The position numbers and the translations under genes were made by a program. A stretch of DNA of 5,815 bases from JALYXS01 sp051003795 (GTDB lineage: Bacteria > Acidobacteriota > Terriglobia > Bryobacterales > Bryobacteraceae), in assembly GCA_051003795.1 (NCBI GenBank), contig JBPCKZ010000227.1, positions 1 to 5,815 of the forward strand. Reading direction: 5' to 3'. The notes under the pieces are model-generated. The model made no database searches, was not told the DNA's origin, and saw only the letters and a list, made by a program, of their open reading frames with translations. Positions 1 to 5,570 of the stretch are shown piece by piece (the first letter of the stretch is position 1; each line of letters starts with the position of its first letter).

Positions 1-875
1 AGTTAATTCACCCTCCGCAGCTCGCTCCGCTCGTCGTTACTTCCAAGCCCGTTGCGGTCAAGGACATTTGGGGGATGTACCGGCGGGATAAAAAATCCAA
101 CTGGGTCTCTCTTGCCATTCATGCCGCTGTGATTGTGCTTTTGTTTACGGTGTTTTCGAGCAAGGCCGTACAGGATAAAACCAAGTTGCTGGCGCGAATA
201 ATCGATACGAATCTGGCTCCCTACGTCCCGGAGATGCAACCCAAAAAGAATGTGATGCAGGGCGGCGGCGGGGGCGGCGACCGGTCGCTCATTCCGGCCA
301 GCAAGGGCAAGCTTCCGAAAATCGCCCTTCGCCAGTTTGTTCCCCCGACGACGCAGGTCAAGAACGAGCACCCCAAGTTGGTGATGGAGCCGACCATCGT
401 CGCCCCGCCCGATTCCGTGTTGCCGAACGTGAATATGCCGGTGATTGGGGATCCCTTGGCGCATATTGGTCCGCCCTCGGACGGCACGGGTTCTGGTGGC
501 GGCATTGGCACCGGATCGCGTGGCGGAATCGGATCCGGGAACGGTGCCGGGTTCGGACCCGGAGAAGGCGGTGGATTTGGGGGAGGAGTTTATAGAGCGG
601 GCGGCGGAGTGTCCGCTCCCCAAGTGCTGTTCAAGGTAGATCCCGAGTATTCGGAAGAGGCTCGGAAAGCGAAGTACTCCGGAACCGTGCTAATTCAGGT
701 CGTTGTGGGCGCGGACGGGAAAGCGCGCGACATCAAGGTCGTGAAAAGCGTGGGCTTGGGGCTGGACGAGAAGGCGATTGAGGCAGTGAGCAAGTGGAAA
801 TTCAAGCCCGGCTTGAAAAACGGCCAAGCGGTTGCCGTCCACGCGACCATCGAGGTCAATTTCCGGTTAATGTAG
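1..875 (+). CDS. TonB-family energy transducer, 5' end cut by window edge
   Basis: The protein should anchor in the inner membrane and carry proton-motive energy from ExbB/ExbD to outer-membrane TonB-dependent receptors. The frame is open from base 3, so the ATG at 75 is probably internal. The codons before it read PLVVTSKPVAVKDIWG, a segment I recall as preceding the helix in acidobacterial TonB-family proteins. Counting from the Met at 75, residues 10-28 form the single membrane helix. Residues 63-68 are a run of six glycines, about 86-135 are proline-rich, and 137-178 are very glycine-rich. About 187-265 form the TonB C-terminal domain, with 'DPEYSEEARKAKYSG', 'GADGKARDIKVVKS' and 'AIEAVSKWKFKPG', ending in 'EVNFRLM'. 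The gene ends with TAG at 873-875, 7 bp before the next gene. Family is near certain; the receptor served is unknown. Confidence 0.9.
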   Translation, partial: LIHPPQLAPLVVTSKPVAVKDIWGMYRRDKKSNWVSLAIHAAVIVLLFTVFSSKAVQDKTKLLARIIDTNLAPYVPEMQPKKNVMQGGGGGGDRSLIPASKGKLPKIALRQFVPPTTQVKNEHPKLVMEPTIVAPPDSVLPNVNMPVIGDPLAHIGPPSDGTGSGGGIGTGSRGGIGSGNGAGFGPGEGGGFGGGVYRAGGGVSAPQVLFKVDPEYSEEARKAKYSGTVLIQVVVGADGKARDIKVVKSVGLGLDEKAIEAVSKWKFKPGLKNGQAVAVHATIEVNFRLM

Positions 876-882
876 CGAAAAA

Positions 883-1056
883 ATGACGATCGATGAACGG
901 CTGGAAGCGCTGACCATGAACATGGAACTCGCATGGCGCGAGATCGAGGCGCAACGCGGGCAAACGGAGAAGGTTCTCACTGGTATCGAAAAGCTTCTTC
1001 GAATCGCGGAGAGTCATGAGCGCCGAATCGCGGACCTCGAAAACGGCGGAGAATAA
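883..1056 (+). CDS. Small coiled-coil protein of unknown function (57 aa)
   Basis: This is an ATG-to-TAA frame of 57 residues beginning MTIDERLEAL and ending 'ESHERRIADLENGGE'. It is highly charged, with no signal peptide, cysteine or membrane segment. Hydrophobic residues (L7, L10, M14, I21, V31, I35, L38, I41, I49, L52) recur at heptad-like spacing, so it is probably a cytoplasmic helical coiled coil that self-associates or binds a partner. I recall short acidobacterial proteins with the same 'MTIDERLEALT' opening and 'ESHERRI' ending, which supports a real gene; their function is not known to me. It starts 7 bp after the TonB-family stop without a clear Shine-Dalgarno site, so translation probably depends on ribosomes arriving from upstream. 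Its stop directly abuts the stop of the convergent transpeptidase gene. Confidence 0.7.
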   Translation: MTIDERLEALTMNMELAWREIEAQRGQTEKVLTGIEKLLRIAESHERRIADLENGGE

Positions 1057-2334
1057 TTACTCGCCAGCTATCGATGTTGCCGGCGTCAGATTCACGGCAA
1101 CAAAATTCTTCTGCGATAGCCTGCGGTAAACCTCGCCGGCCACGCCCGCCGCCATCGGTCCGATCGAAGGACGTCCGCCGGTCAGAAGCACCACGACCAC
1201 CAGTTTCCGCTCTCCCGCCTCGTTGAACGATCCGAACCAGCCAAGGCGCGTGCGGCCTTCGCTGCATGTGCCTGTCTTCCCCATAATATTATTATCCTGC
1301 GCGCCATCTTGCTTCGCCCGCCGGGCAGTCCCAAACTCGACTGCGCCCTGCATGCCCGGCTTGATCTCATCAATCAACGGCTTGATATCGAGCTGCCGCT
1401 TCACCTTGGGCGTAAAAGCGCTTATTTCCTCGGCGGTTTTCGGATATTGCAGGTAGTAAAGTGTCCCGCCGTTCGCGATCGCGCTAATAAGGGCGGCGAG
1501 CTGAAGGGGTGTTTGCGAGATGTCTTCGCCGAAACTGGTCAGCATCCCAACGCCGCTCTTGGGGGGCGCGGACGGGAAAATTCCGGCGTGTTCGCCCTCT
1601 ATGTTCAGTCCCGCCTTCTCGCCGTATCCAAACAGATGCGCATATTTGTTCACGCGCTCGTATCCCAGTTTCTCGCCCAGCGTGGCAAAGTAATAATTAT
1701 TGGAACGGGCCAATGCCTCGGTAAGATCCATGTCCCGGCGGCCCAAGCGAATGGGACTCGTGCTCTGAACCAGGCCTTCATGCAGGGCGGCCAGGGCTAC
1801 CGAAACTTTGATCGTCGAGCATGGCTGAAAACCGTTGCCCAGAGCGAGTTTCTGATTCACCATGGTTAAAATACGCCCGGTGTGCGGATCCACCACCACG
1901 ATTGATCCGTTATAGGACCCGAGCGACTCGACGGCCGCGCGACGGATATCGAGCGCCTCGCCATCCACGTTATCTCCCGTGGTGGAATCGGCGTACGTGG
2001 GTTCATCCCAGGTCTGAACCCAAATGGGCCGGCGATGGTGGCGGAGCCAAGCCGCTCGCGCGGCCCGCCCATGGATATTGCCCGGGATCGAATGGACCGA
2101 AACGCGGGTCATCCGCGCATGAGCCGACGAATGCCCTCGGCGCGTGGAGCGCGACCTCCCCACTAAGGGCCGCGAACCGCGATTCGCGCTATGCCTTGCG
2201 GCATGTTTGCTTGAGATTTTCCGGCTTTTCCCACGAGAAGATTGCGAGCCGGAAGCGGCCCCGGCAACCAATATTAGCGCCACGGCTAAAGGAATAAACT
2301 GGTTCAGAATCGAAAAGACACGGCGTCTAATCAT
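1057..2334 (-). CDS. Penicillin-binding protein, transpeptidase domain only
   Basis: This is a serine D,D-transpeptidase that would cross-link peptidoglycan in the periplasm. From the ATG at 2334 it has 425 residues. Residues 1-29 are a signal peptide or N-terminal anchor (MIRRR, then a hydrophobic stretch ending AGAASG). Residues about 34-105 are a very basic Ser/Arg/His linker, and about 130-415 are the catalytic domain. The three active-site motifs are intact: SxxK as S173-T-I-K176, SxN as S211-N-N213, and KTG at 353-355. No glycosyltransferase domain and no usual class B dimerisation domain is visible. SxN rather than SxV argues against a class D beta-lactamase. An in-frame ATG at 2424 would add 30 residues, but it coincides with the expected transcription start, and the signal-peptide-like sequence begins at 2334. 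No strong Shine-Dalgarno site precedes 2334. Confidence 0.88.
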   Translation of the reverse strand: MIRRRVFSILNQFIPLAVALILVAGAASGSQSSRGKSRKISSKHAARHSANRGSRPLVGRSRSTRRGHSSAHARMTRVSVHSIPGNIHGRAARAAWLRHHRRPIWVQTWDEPTYADSTTGDNVDGEALDIRRAAVESLGSYNGSIVVVDPHTGRILTMVNQKLALGNGFQPCSTIKVSVALAALHEGLVQSTSPIRLGRRDMDLTEALARSNNYYFATLGEKLGYERVNKYAHLFGYGEKAGLNIEGEHAGIFPSAPPKSGVGMLTSFGEDISQTPLQLAALISAIANGGTLYYLQYPKTAEEISAFTPKVKRQLDIKPLIDEIKPGMQGAVEFGTARRAKQDGAQDNNIMGKTGTCSEGRTRLGWFGSFNEAGERKLVVVVLLTGGRPSIGPMAAGVAGEVYRRLSQKNFVAVNLTPATSIAGE

Positions 2335-2335
2335 A

Positions 2336-2347
2336 GTTCGCGCGAAC
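2336..2347. promoter_or_regulatory. 12-bp perfect palindrome beside the transpeptidase start codon
   Basis: GTTCGCGCGAAC reads the same on both strands and ends one base before the ATG at 2334, where a ribosome binding site would normally be. It could be a protein-binding site in DNA, or it could affect structure around the start codon in RNA. A GC-rich palindrome of this length can also arise by chance. Confidence 0.3.
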
Positions 2348-2364
2348 CTAAGAGCAAAACTTAG
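2348..2364. repeat. Short inverted repeat in the transpeptidase leader
   Basis: CTAAG (2348-2352) and CTTAG (2360-2364) are complementary arms around a 7-nt loop, next to the 12-bp palindrome. If the leader starts near 2421, this would be a weak hairpin just upstream of the start region. No U-run follows, so it is not a terminator. Confidence 0.2.
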
Positions 2365-2427
2365 AGCAACCAGAGAGAGGTGAGGTCCAGCCTCAAGCGC
2401 CAAACCACCGGGAGCAACCGGCATCTA

Positions 2428-2456
2428 ATTGTCCGGGAAAACGTTTCCCCCGTCAA
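2428..2456 (-). promoter_or_regulatory. Putative sigma70 promoter of the transpeptidase gene, with palindrome in its spacer
   Basis: On the minus strand TTGACG (2456-2451) and GACAAT (2433-2428) are separated by exactly 17 bp, matching the sigma70 consensus at 5/6 and 4/6 positions. The expected transcription start is near 2421, giving a leader of about 87 nt before the ATG at 2334. The spacer holds the inverted repeat GGGAAA-CGT-TTTCCC, a plausible operator. It lies in the 151-bp gap between the dehydrogenase stop and the transpeptidase start, the largest gene-free stretch in the window. The assignment is from pattern only. Confidence 0.4.
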
Positions 2457-2485
2457 TAGCGGTACGCATTTTAACAGTACTGAAT

Positions 2486-3235
2486 TTATGCCGCCGTCCA
2501 GCCGCCGTCGATCGCGACGATCGATCCATTGATAAATTCGGATTCCCTGGTGCACAAGAATAGGGCAAGATTCGCGATCTCTTCAGGCTTCCCAAGCCGC
2601 CCGACCGGTTGCCGTTGGCTCAACTCTCCCCTCACCTTTTCTTTCTCATGTGCATGATACTTATCCAGATACGCTTCGACAAAAGGTGTGTCCACTGTGC
2701 CGGGACAGATGCAATTCGCCCGAATTTGCGTGGGATAATCAACCGCAAGCTGCCGCGTCATGGCGACCACCGCTCCCTTTGTGGCGCAGTAAGCAAATCG
2801 CTTCTTGACGCCCACCAAGCCGGCGACGGACCCTATATTTACCACCGTCCCTTGTGACTGCTTCAGCAGGGGCATGCAATGTTTGGTAATCAGGAATAGC
2901 CCTTCCACATTGACCCGGAATAGCCGCTGTAAGTCGGTAAGCTCCGTTTCCTCGATTCCCCCAACAAGCCCGATGCCCGCGTTATTGATCAGAATATCGA
3001 GTTGCTTGATATCGGCGATCCCTTGCCGAACCTGGGCTTCGTTGGTGATATCGAGAATCAGGACTGACGCTTCAGGAAGTTCGCCCGCGAGTTTCCGGGC
3101 CCGCGCCTCGTCGATGTCTACAATGATTACGGAGGCTCCGGCTCCGGAGAGTGCGCGGCACGTCGCCTCGCCAATGCCGCTGGCGCCGCCCGTCACGATC
3201 GCCTTGCGGCCGTCCAAACGAAAAGGTGTATTCAT
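2486..3235 (-). CDS. SDR-family NAD-type oxidoreductase
   Basis: This is a classical short-chain dehydrogenase of 249 residues, the usual length, probably cytoplasmic. Motifs are in order: cofactor loop TGGASGIG (15-22), Asp40 at the end of strand 2 (favours NAD over NADP), NNAG (84-87), and catalytic Asn109, Ser136, Tyr149 and Lys153 (YCATK). 'CPGTVDTP' is at 177-184 and a C-terminal 'IDGGWTAA' ends the protein. The 'CICPGTVDTP' and later 'RQPVGRLGKPEEIA' stretches recall the BDH2/DHRS6 and 2-keto-3-deoxy-L-fuconate dehydrogenase branch, so a hydroxy-acid or sugar-acid substrate is plausible but unproven. The start at 3235 (MNTPFRLDGRKAIVTGG) gives the normal N-terminus; an upstream in-frame ATG at 3328 would run into the divergent glycosylase gene. 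No clear Shine-Dalgarno site precedes it. The gene lies 151 bp upstream of the transpeptidase gene. Confidence 0.9.
   Translation of the reverse strand: MNTPFRLDGRKAIVTGGASGIGEATCRALSGAGASVIIVDIDEARARKLAGELPEASVLILDITNEAQVRQGIADIKQLDILINNAGIGLVGGIEETELTDLQRLFRVNVEGLFLITKHCMPLLKQSQGTVVNIGSVAGLVGVKKRFAYCATKGAVVAMTRQLAVDYPTQIRANCICPGTVDTPFVEAYLDKYHAHEKEKVRGELSQRQPVGRLGKPEEIANLALFLCTRESEFINGSIVAIDGGWTAA
3222..3228 (+). promoter_or_regulatory. Probable ribosome binding site of the UDGb gene
   Basis: AAAGGTG lies 11 nt before the GTG at 3240 and is the best Shine-Dalgarno-like match upstream of any candidate start. It favours GTG 3240 over TTG 3258. The site lies inside the first codons of the divergent dehydrogenase gene. 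Confidence 0.35.
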
Positions 3236-3239
3236 CAGA

Positions 3240-3962
3240 GTGAATTGTAACAACGCTTTGCCATTACGGGTTCTGCAAGAGGAAATTGCGGCTTGCCGCC
3301 GCTGTCCGCGCCTGATCGCGCATTGCACGGAAATAGCCCGGGTGAAGCGCCGCGCTTTCCGCGAGTGGGATTACTGGGGCCGTCCCGTGCCTTCTTTCGG
3401 AGATCCCGAAGCGGCTCTATTGATTGTGGGCCTCGCGCCCGCCGCTCACGGGGCGAACCGGACCGGGCGGGTGTTTACCGGCGATCGGTCGGGCGATTTG
3501 CTGTACAAAGTGCTGCACCAGACCGGGTTCGCCACGCATCCGGAGAGCCGGTCGAGCGCGGACGATCTGCGTCTGACCGGCGCTTGGATCACCGCGGCCG
3601 CGCACTGCGCTCCGCCGGACAACAAGCCCACGCCGGAGGAGTTGCGGAACTGCCGACCGTGGCTCGAGCGCGAAATGGATTTGCTGACGTGCCTGAAAGT
3701 GATCGTCCCGCTGGGAAAGGTCGCGTTTGACGCGACTTTATCGCTGCTGCAATCGCGCGGATTCATCCGGCGAAAGGCGGATCTCGCTTTCGGGCATAAT
3801 CGCGAGCATCGAATCGCGCCTGGATGTCCGGTGGTGCTCAGTTCGTACCACCCGAGCCAGCAAAACACATCGACCGGCAAGCTGACGGAACGGATGCTGC
3901 TCGATGTATTCACGGCCGCGCGCCGTATGGTGGATCTCCAAGACGATATCGGGGTCGTTTAG
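3240..3962 (+). CDS. Family 5 uracil-DNA glycosylase (UDGb), iron-sulfur type
   Basis: The enzyme would remove uracil, and probably other deaminated bases such as hypoxanthine, from DNA as the first step of base excision repair. From the GTG at 3240 it has 240 residues, close to the Thermus UDGb length. Four cysteines fit the 4Fe-4S pattern: C19-x2-C22 and C123-x14-C138. Motif 1 is 'GLAPAAHGANRTGRVFTGD' (64-82), where Asp82 aligns with the catalytic Asp75 I recall from Thermus thermophilus UDGb. The second motif is 'SYHPSQQNTSTGKL' (202-215). 'VKRRAFREWDYWGRPVPSFGD' (35-55, key residues W46, G47, P49) is also typical. No ATG fits near the conserved N-terminus: GTG 3240 is preferred, TTG 3258 would give 234 residues, and longer readings run antisense through the dehydrogenase. 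The gene converges on the PQQ dehydrogenase with a 12-bp gap. Confidence 0.92.
   Translation: MNCNNALPLRVLQEEIAACRRCPRLIAHCTEIARVKRRAFREWDYWGRPVPSFGDPEAALLIVGLAPAAHGANRTGRVFTGDRSGDLLYKVLHQTGFATHPESRSSADDLRLTGAWITAAAHCAPPDNKPTPEELRNCRPWLEREMDLLTCLKVIVPLGKVAFDATLSLLQSRGFIRRKADLAFGHNREHRIAPGCPVVLSSYHPSQQNTSTGKLTERMLLDVFTAARRMVDLQDDIGVV
3244..3249 (-). promoter_or_regulatory. Possible -10 element of the dehydrogenase gene (leaderless transcript?)
   Basis: TACAAT on the minus strand matches the -10 consensus at 5/6 positions and ends 8 nt before the dehydrogenase ATG at 3235. Transcription would then start at or next to the ATG, which fits the lack of a Shine-Dalgarno site. No good -35 hexamer is found 16-18 bp upstream, so support is weak. 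Confidence 0.22.
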
Positions 3963-3986
3963 CGCAAAGCACGTTCAGCGCAAGGC
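3961..3986. repeat. Imperfect 10-bp direct repeat at the convergent gene ends
   Basis: AGCGCAAAGC (3961-3970) and AGCGCAAGGC (3977-3986) differ at one base and are 16 bp apart. On the minus strand both copies read Ala-Leu-Arg-stop (GCC TTG CGC TGA, then GCT TTG CGC TAA). The second thus looks like a duplicated end of the PQQ dehydrogenase gene, lying outside its reading frame. The repeat also spans the stop of the UDGb gene. A small tandem duplication is the simplest origin. Confidence 0.5.
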
Positions 3987-5570
3987 AAACGTAAGCACCA
4001 CGCTGCCGGAAGGGATGCTCACGTACTGTTTCCCGTCCAACTCGTAAGCGATCGGCGATGTCACCAGCCGGTTCCCCGTGTTTACCCTCCACAGCAATTT
4101 TCCCGTGTCGGCCTGGAGCGCCATCAAATAGCCATCCTCATCGCCCGCGAACACCAGGTTGCCCGAAGTCGCAAGCGTCCCAGCCCAGGGCGACGAGTAC
4201 AACGGGAACGTCCATTTCGTCTCCCCGGTCAGAGGGTCCATGGCTGTCACTCGGCCGCCCTGATGCTCGGAGGGCTCGGCCCGAACACTGGTCGACCAGT
4301 AACTCGTTCCCTCCTTGTAAGCCGGCGGCTTCGAGTAAAAGATATCGCAGCCTTCCCGGACGTTGAAATAGTAGAGACGGGTGAGTGGGCTATATGATGG
4401 CGCCATCCAGTTAGTCGCTCCGGCGCATTGCGGACACACCAGAGTGCCTTTGGCGGTGGGGTCGAGGTTGGGAATCCGGATCGGACGTCCCTTGCTATCG
4501 ATTCCCTTGGCCCATGTCTGTTTCGCGAAAGCCTTCGCAGTCAGGAATTCGCCCGTCCGCCGGTCGAGAACATAGTAGAATCCATTGCGATCCGCATGCA
4601 CCAGAAGCTTTCGTATCTTGCCCTGCCAGGGAAGGTCGAGCAGCATGGGCGTTTCGGCGGCGTCATAGTCATAGACGTCGTGCGGCGTGAATTGGAAGTG
4701 CCACTTCAGCTTTCCCGTATCCGCATCGAGCGCCACGACGCTATCGGTGTAGAGATTGTCGCCTGGCCGGATGTCGCCATAGAGATCGGGCGCCGGATTC
4801 CCCGTCCCCCAATAGACGGTATTCAATTGCGGATCGAAAGTTCCCGTCATCCAGGTTGCGCCGCCGCCGTGTTTCCAGGAATCGCCGCCCCAAGTATCGT
4901 TGCCCGGCTCGCCGGGAGCCGGAATCGTCCAAAATCGCCATACCCGTTTCCCGGTTTCGGCATCGTAGGCATCGATAAAGCCCCGGATGCCATAATCGCC
5001 CGCCGCGGTTCCAAGCACCACCTTGTCCTTCACGACGAGAGGCGCTTCGGTGCCGCCATAAGCGCCGCCGGCCGCTGAAGCCACCTCCACGTTCCACAAG
5101 AGCAAACCGGTGCGCGTGTCGATCGCCAATAGGCGCGTGTCCGGAGTGAGCATATAGAGCTTGCGGCCGAGGATTGCAAGACCGCGATTGAGATTGCCGC
5201 AGCAGTACTTCGCATCCTTCGGTATCCGGTACTGATAATGCCAGAGCCGCCTGCCGGATCGCGCGTCCACCGCGTCAATACCCGAATCCGGAGTGGTCAG
5301 ATACATCACGCCATTCGCAACCAGTGGAACGGTCTCATTCGAGCCTTGGGTTCCCGTCTGATACAGCCATTCGAGACGCAGTTCGCTCACATTGTGGTCG
5401 TCGATCTGCTTGAGGTCGCGAAAGCGCGTGGCCTGATAGTCGCCCCAGTACGTGAGCCATTCGGAAGGCGTTTCGACGGCGTGCACCAGACGGTCGTAAG
5501 TGATTTCGGCGGCTTCCGCCCCGCATTGGCAAAGAAGCGCGAGAACAGCGACTGCCCTTTTCATCATCAT
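3975..5570 (-). CDS. PQQ-dependent alcohol dehydrogenase, lanthanide-type metal site
   Basis: This periplasmic quinoprotein (531 residues) should oxidise an alcohol or aldehyde and pass electrons to a c-type cytochrome. A signal peptide (MMMKRAVAVLALL to about GAEA) is followed by an eight-bladed propeller, with recurrent 'A-x-D-x-x-(T/S)G-x3-W' blade motifs ending at W110, W159, W211, W290, W453 and W494. C123-C124 is the adjacent-cysteine ring of this family, and Trp240 (GGGATW) would stack on PQQ. Metal ligands are N258 (GTGNP), catalytic Asp301 and, two residues on, Asp303, the extra Asp typical of XoxF/PedH lanthanide enzymes. The position of the usual ligand Glu appears to be Asp192 (AGDYGIRG). 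There is no fused haem domain. ATG 5570 is chosen because it overlaps the upstream stop (TGATG) and lies 8 nt from GGAGG; TTG 5573 and ATGs at 5567 and 5564 are alternatives. The substrate is unknown. Confidence 0.93.
   Translation of the reverse strand: MMMKRAVAVLALLCQCGAEAAEITYDRLVHAVETPSEWLTYWGDYQATRFRDLKQIDDHNVSELRLEWLYQTGTQGSNETVPLVANGVMYLTTPDSGIDAVDARSGRRLWHYQYRIPKDAKYCCGNLNRGLAILGRKLYMLTPDTRLLAIDTRTGLLLWNVEVASAAGGAYGGTEAPLVVKDKVVLGTAAGDYGIRGFIDAYDAETGKRVWRFWTIPAPGEPGNDTWGGDSWKHGGGATWMTGTFDPQLNTVYWGTGNPAPDLYGDIRPGDNLYTDSVVALDADTGKLKWHFQFTPHDVYDYDAAETPMLLDLPWQGKIRKLLVHADRNGFYYVLDRRTGEFLTAKAFAKQTWAKGIDSKGRPIRIPNLDPTAKGTLVCPQCAGATNWMAPSYSPLTRLYYFNVREGCDIFYSKPPAYKEGTSYWSTSVRAEPSEHQGGRVTAMDPLTGETKWTFPLYSSPWAGTLATSGNLVFAGDEDGYLMALQADTGKLLWRVNTGNRLVTSPIAYELDGKQYVSIPSGSVVLTFALR

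Noticed and set aside
3..623. Long minus-strand frame (206 codons) opposite the TonB-family gene
   Set aside because: It is antisense to a clear TonB-domain coding sequence, is rich in Arg/His/Gly as expected for a GC-rich shadow frame, and shows no recognisable domain.
1076..1101. Hairpin GTTGCCG/CGGCAAC with 12-nt loop as a terminator
   Set aside because: It lies inside the last codons of the transpeptidase gene and has no U-run after it on either strand.
1309..1869. Plus-strand frame of 186 codons
   Set aside because: It lies antisense to the transpeptidase domain, whose SxxK, SxN and KTG motifs confirm the other strand; no domain is seen.
2335..2424. 30-residue N-terminal extension of the transpeptidase from ATG 2424
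   Set aside because: The predicted transcription start is at about 2421, and a normal signal peptide begins at the ATG at 2334.
2475..2482. 8-bp palindrome CAGTACTG after the dehydrogenase stop
   Set aside because: It is short, has no flanking symmetry or U-run, and is expected by chance at this length.
2805..3239. N-terminal extension of the UDGb reading frame
   Set aside because: The extra 145 residues are antisense to the dehydrogenase catalytic core and do not belong to UDGb, whose conserved N-terminus begins just after 3240.
4428..5078. Plus-strand frame of 216 codons
   Set aside because: It is a shadow of the PQQ dehydrogenase, whose metal ligands and blade motifs on the minus strand leave no doubt about the coding frame.
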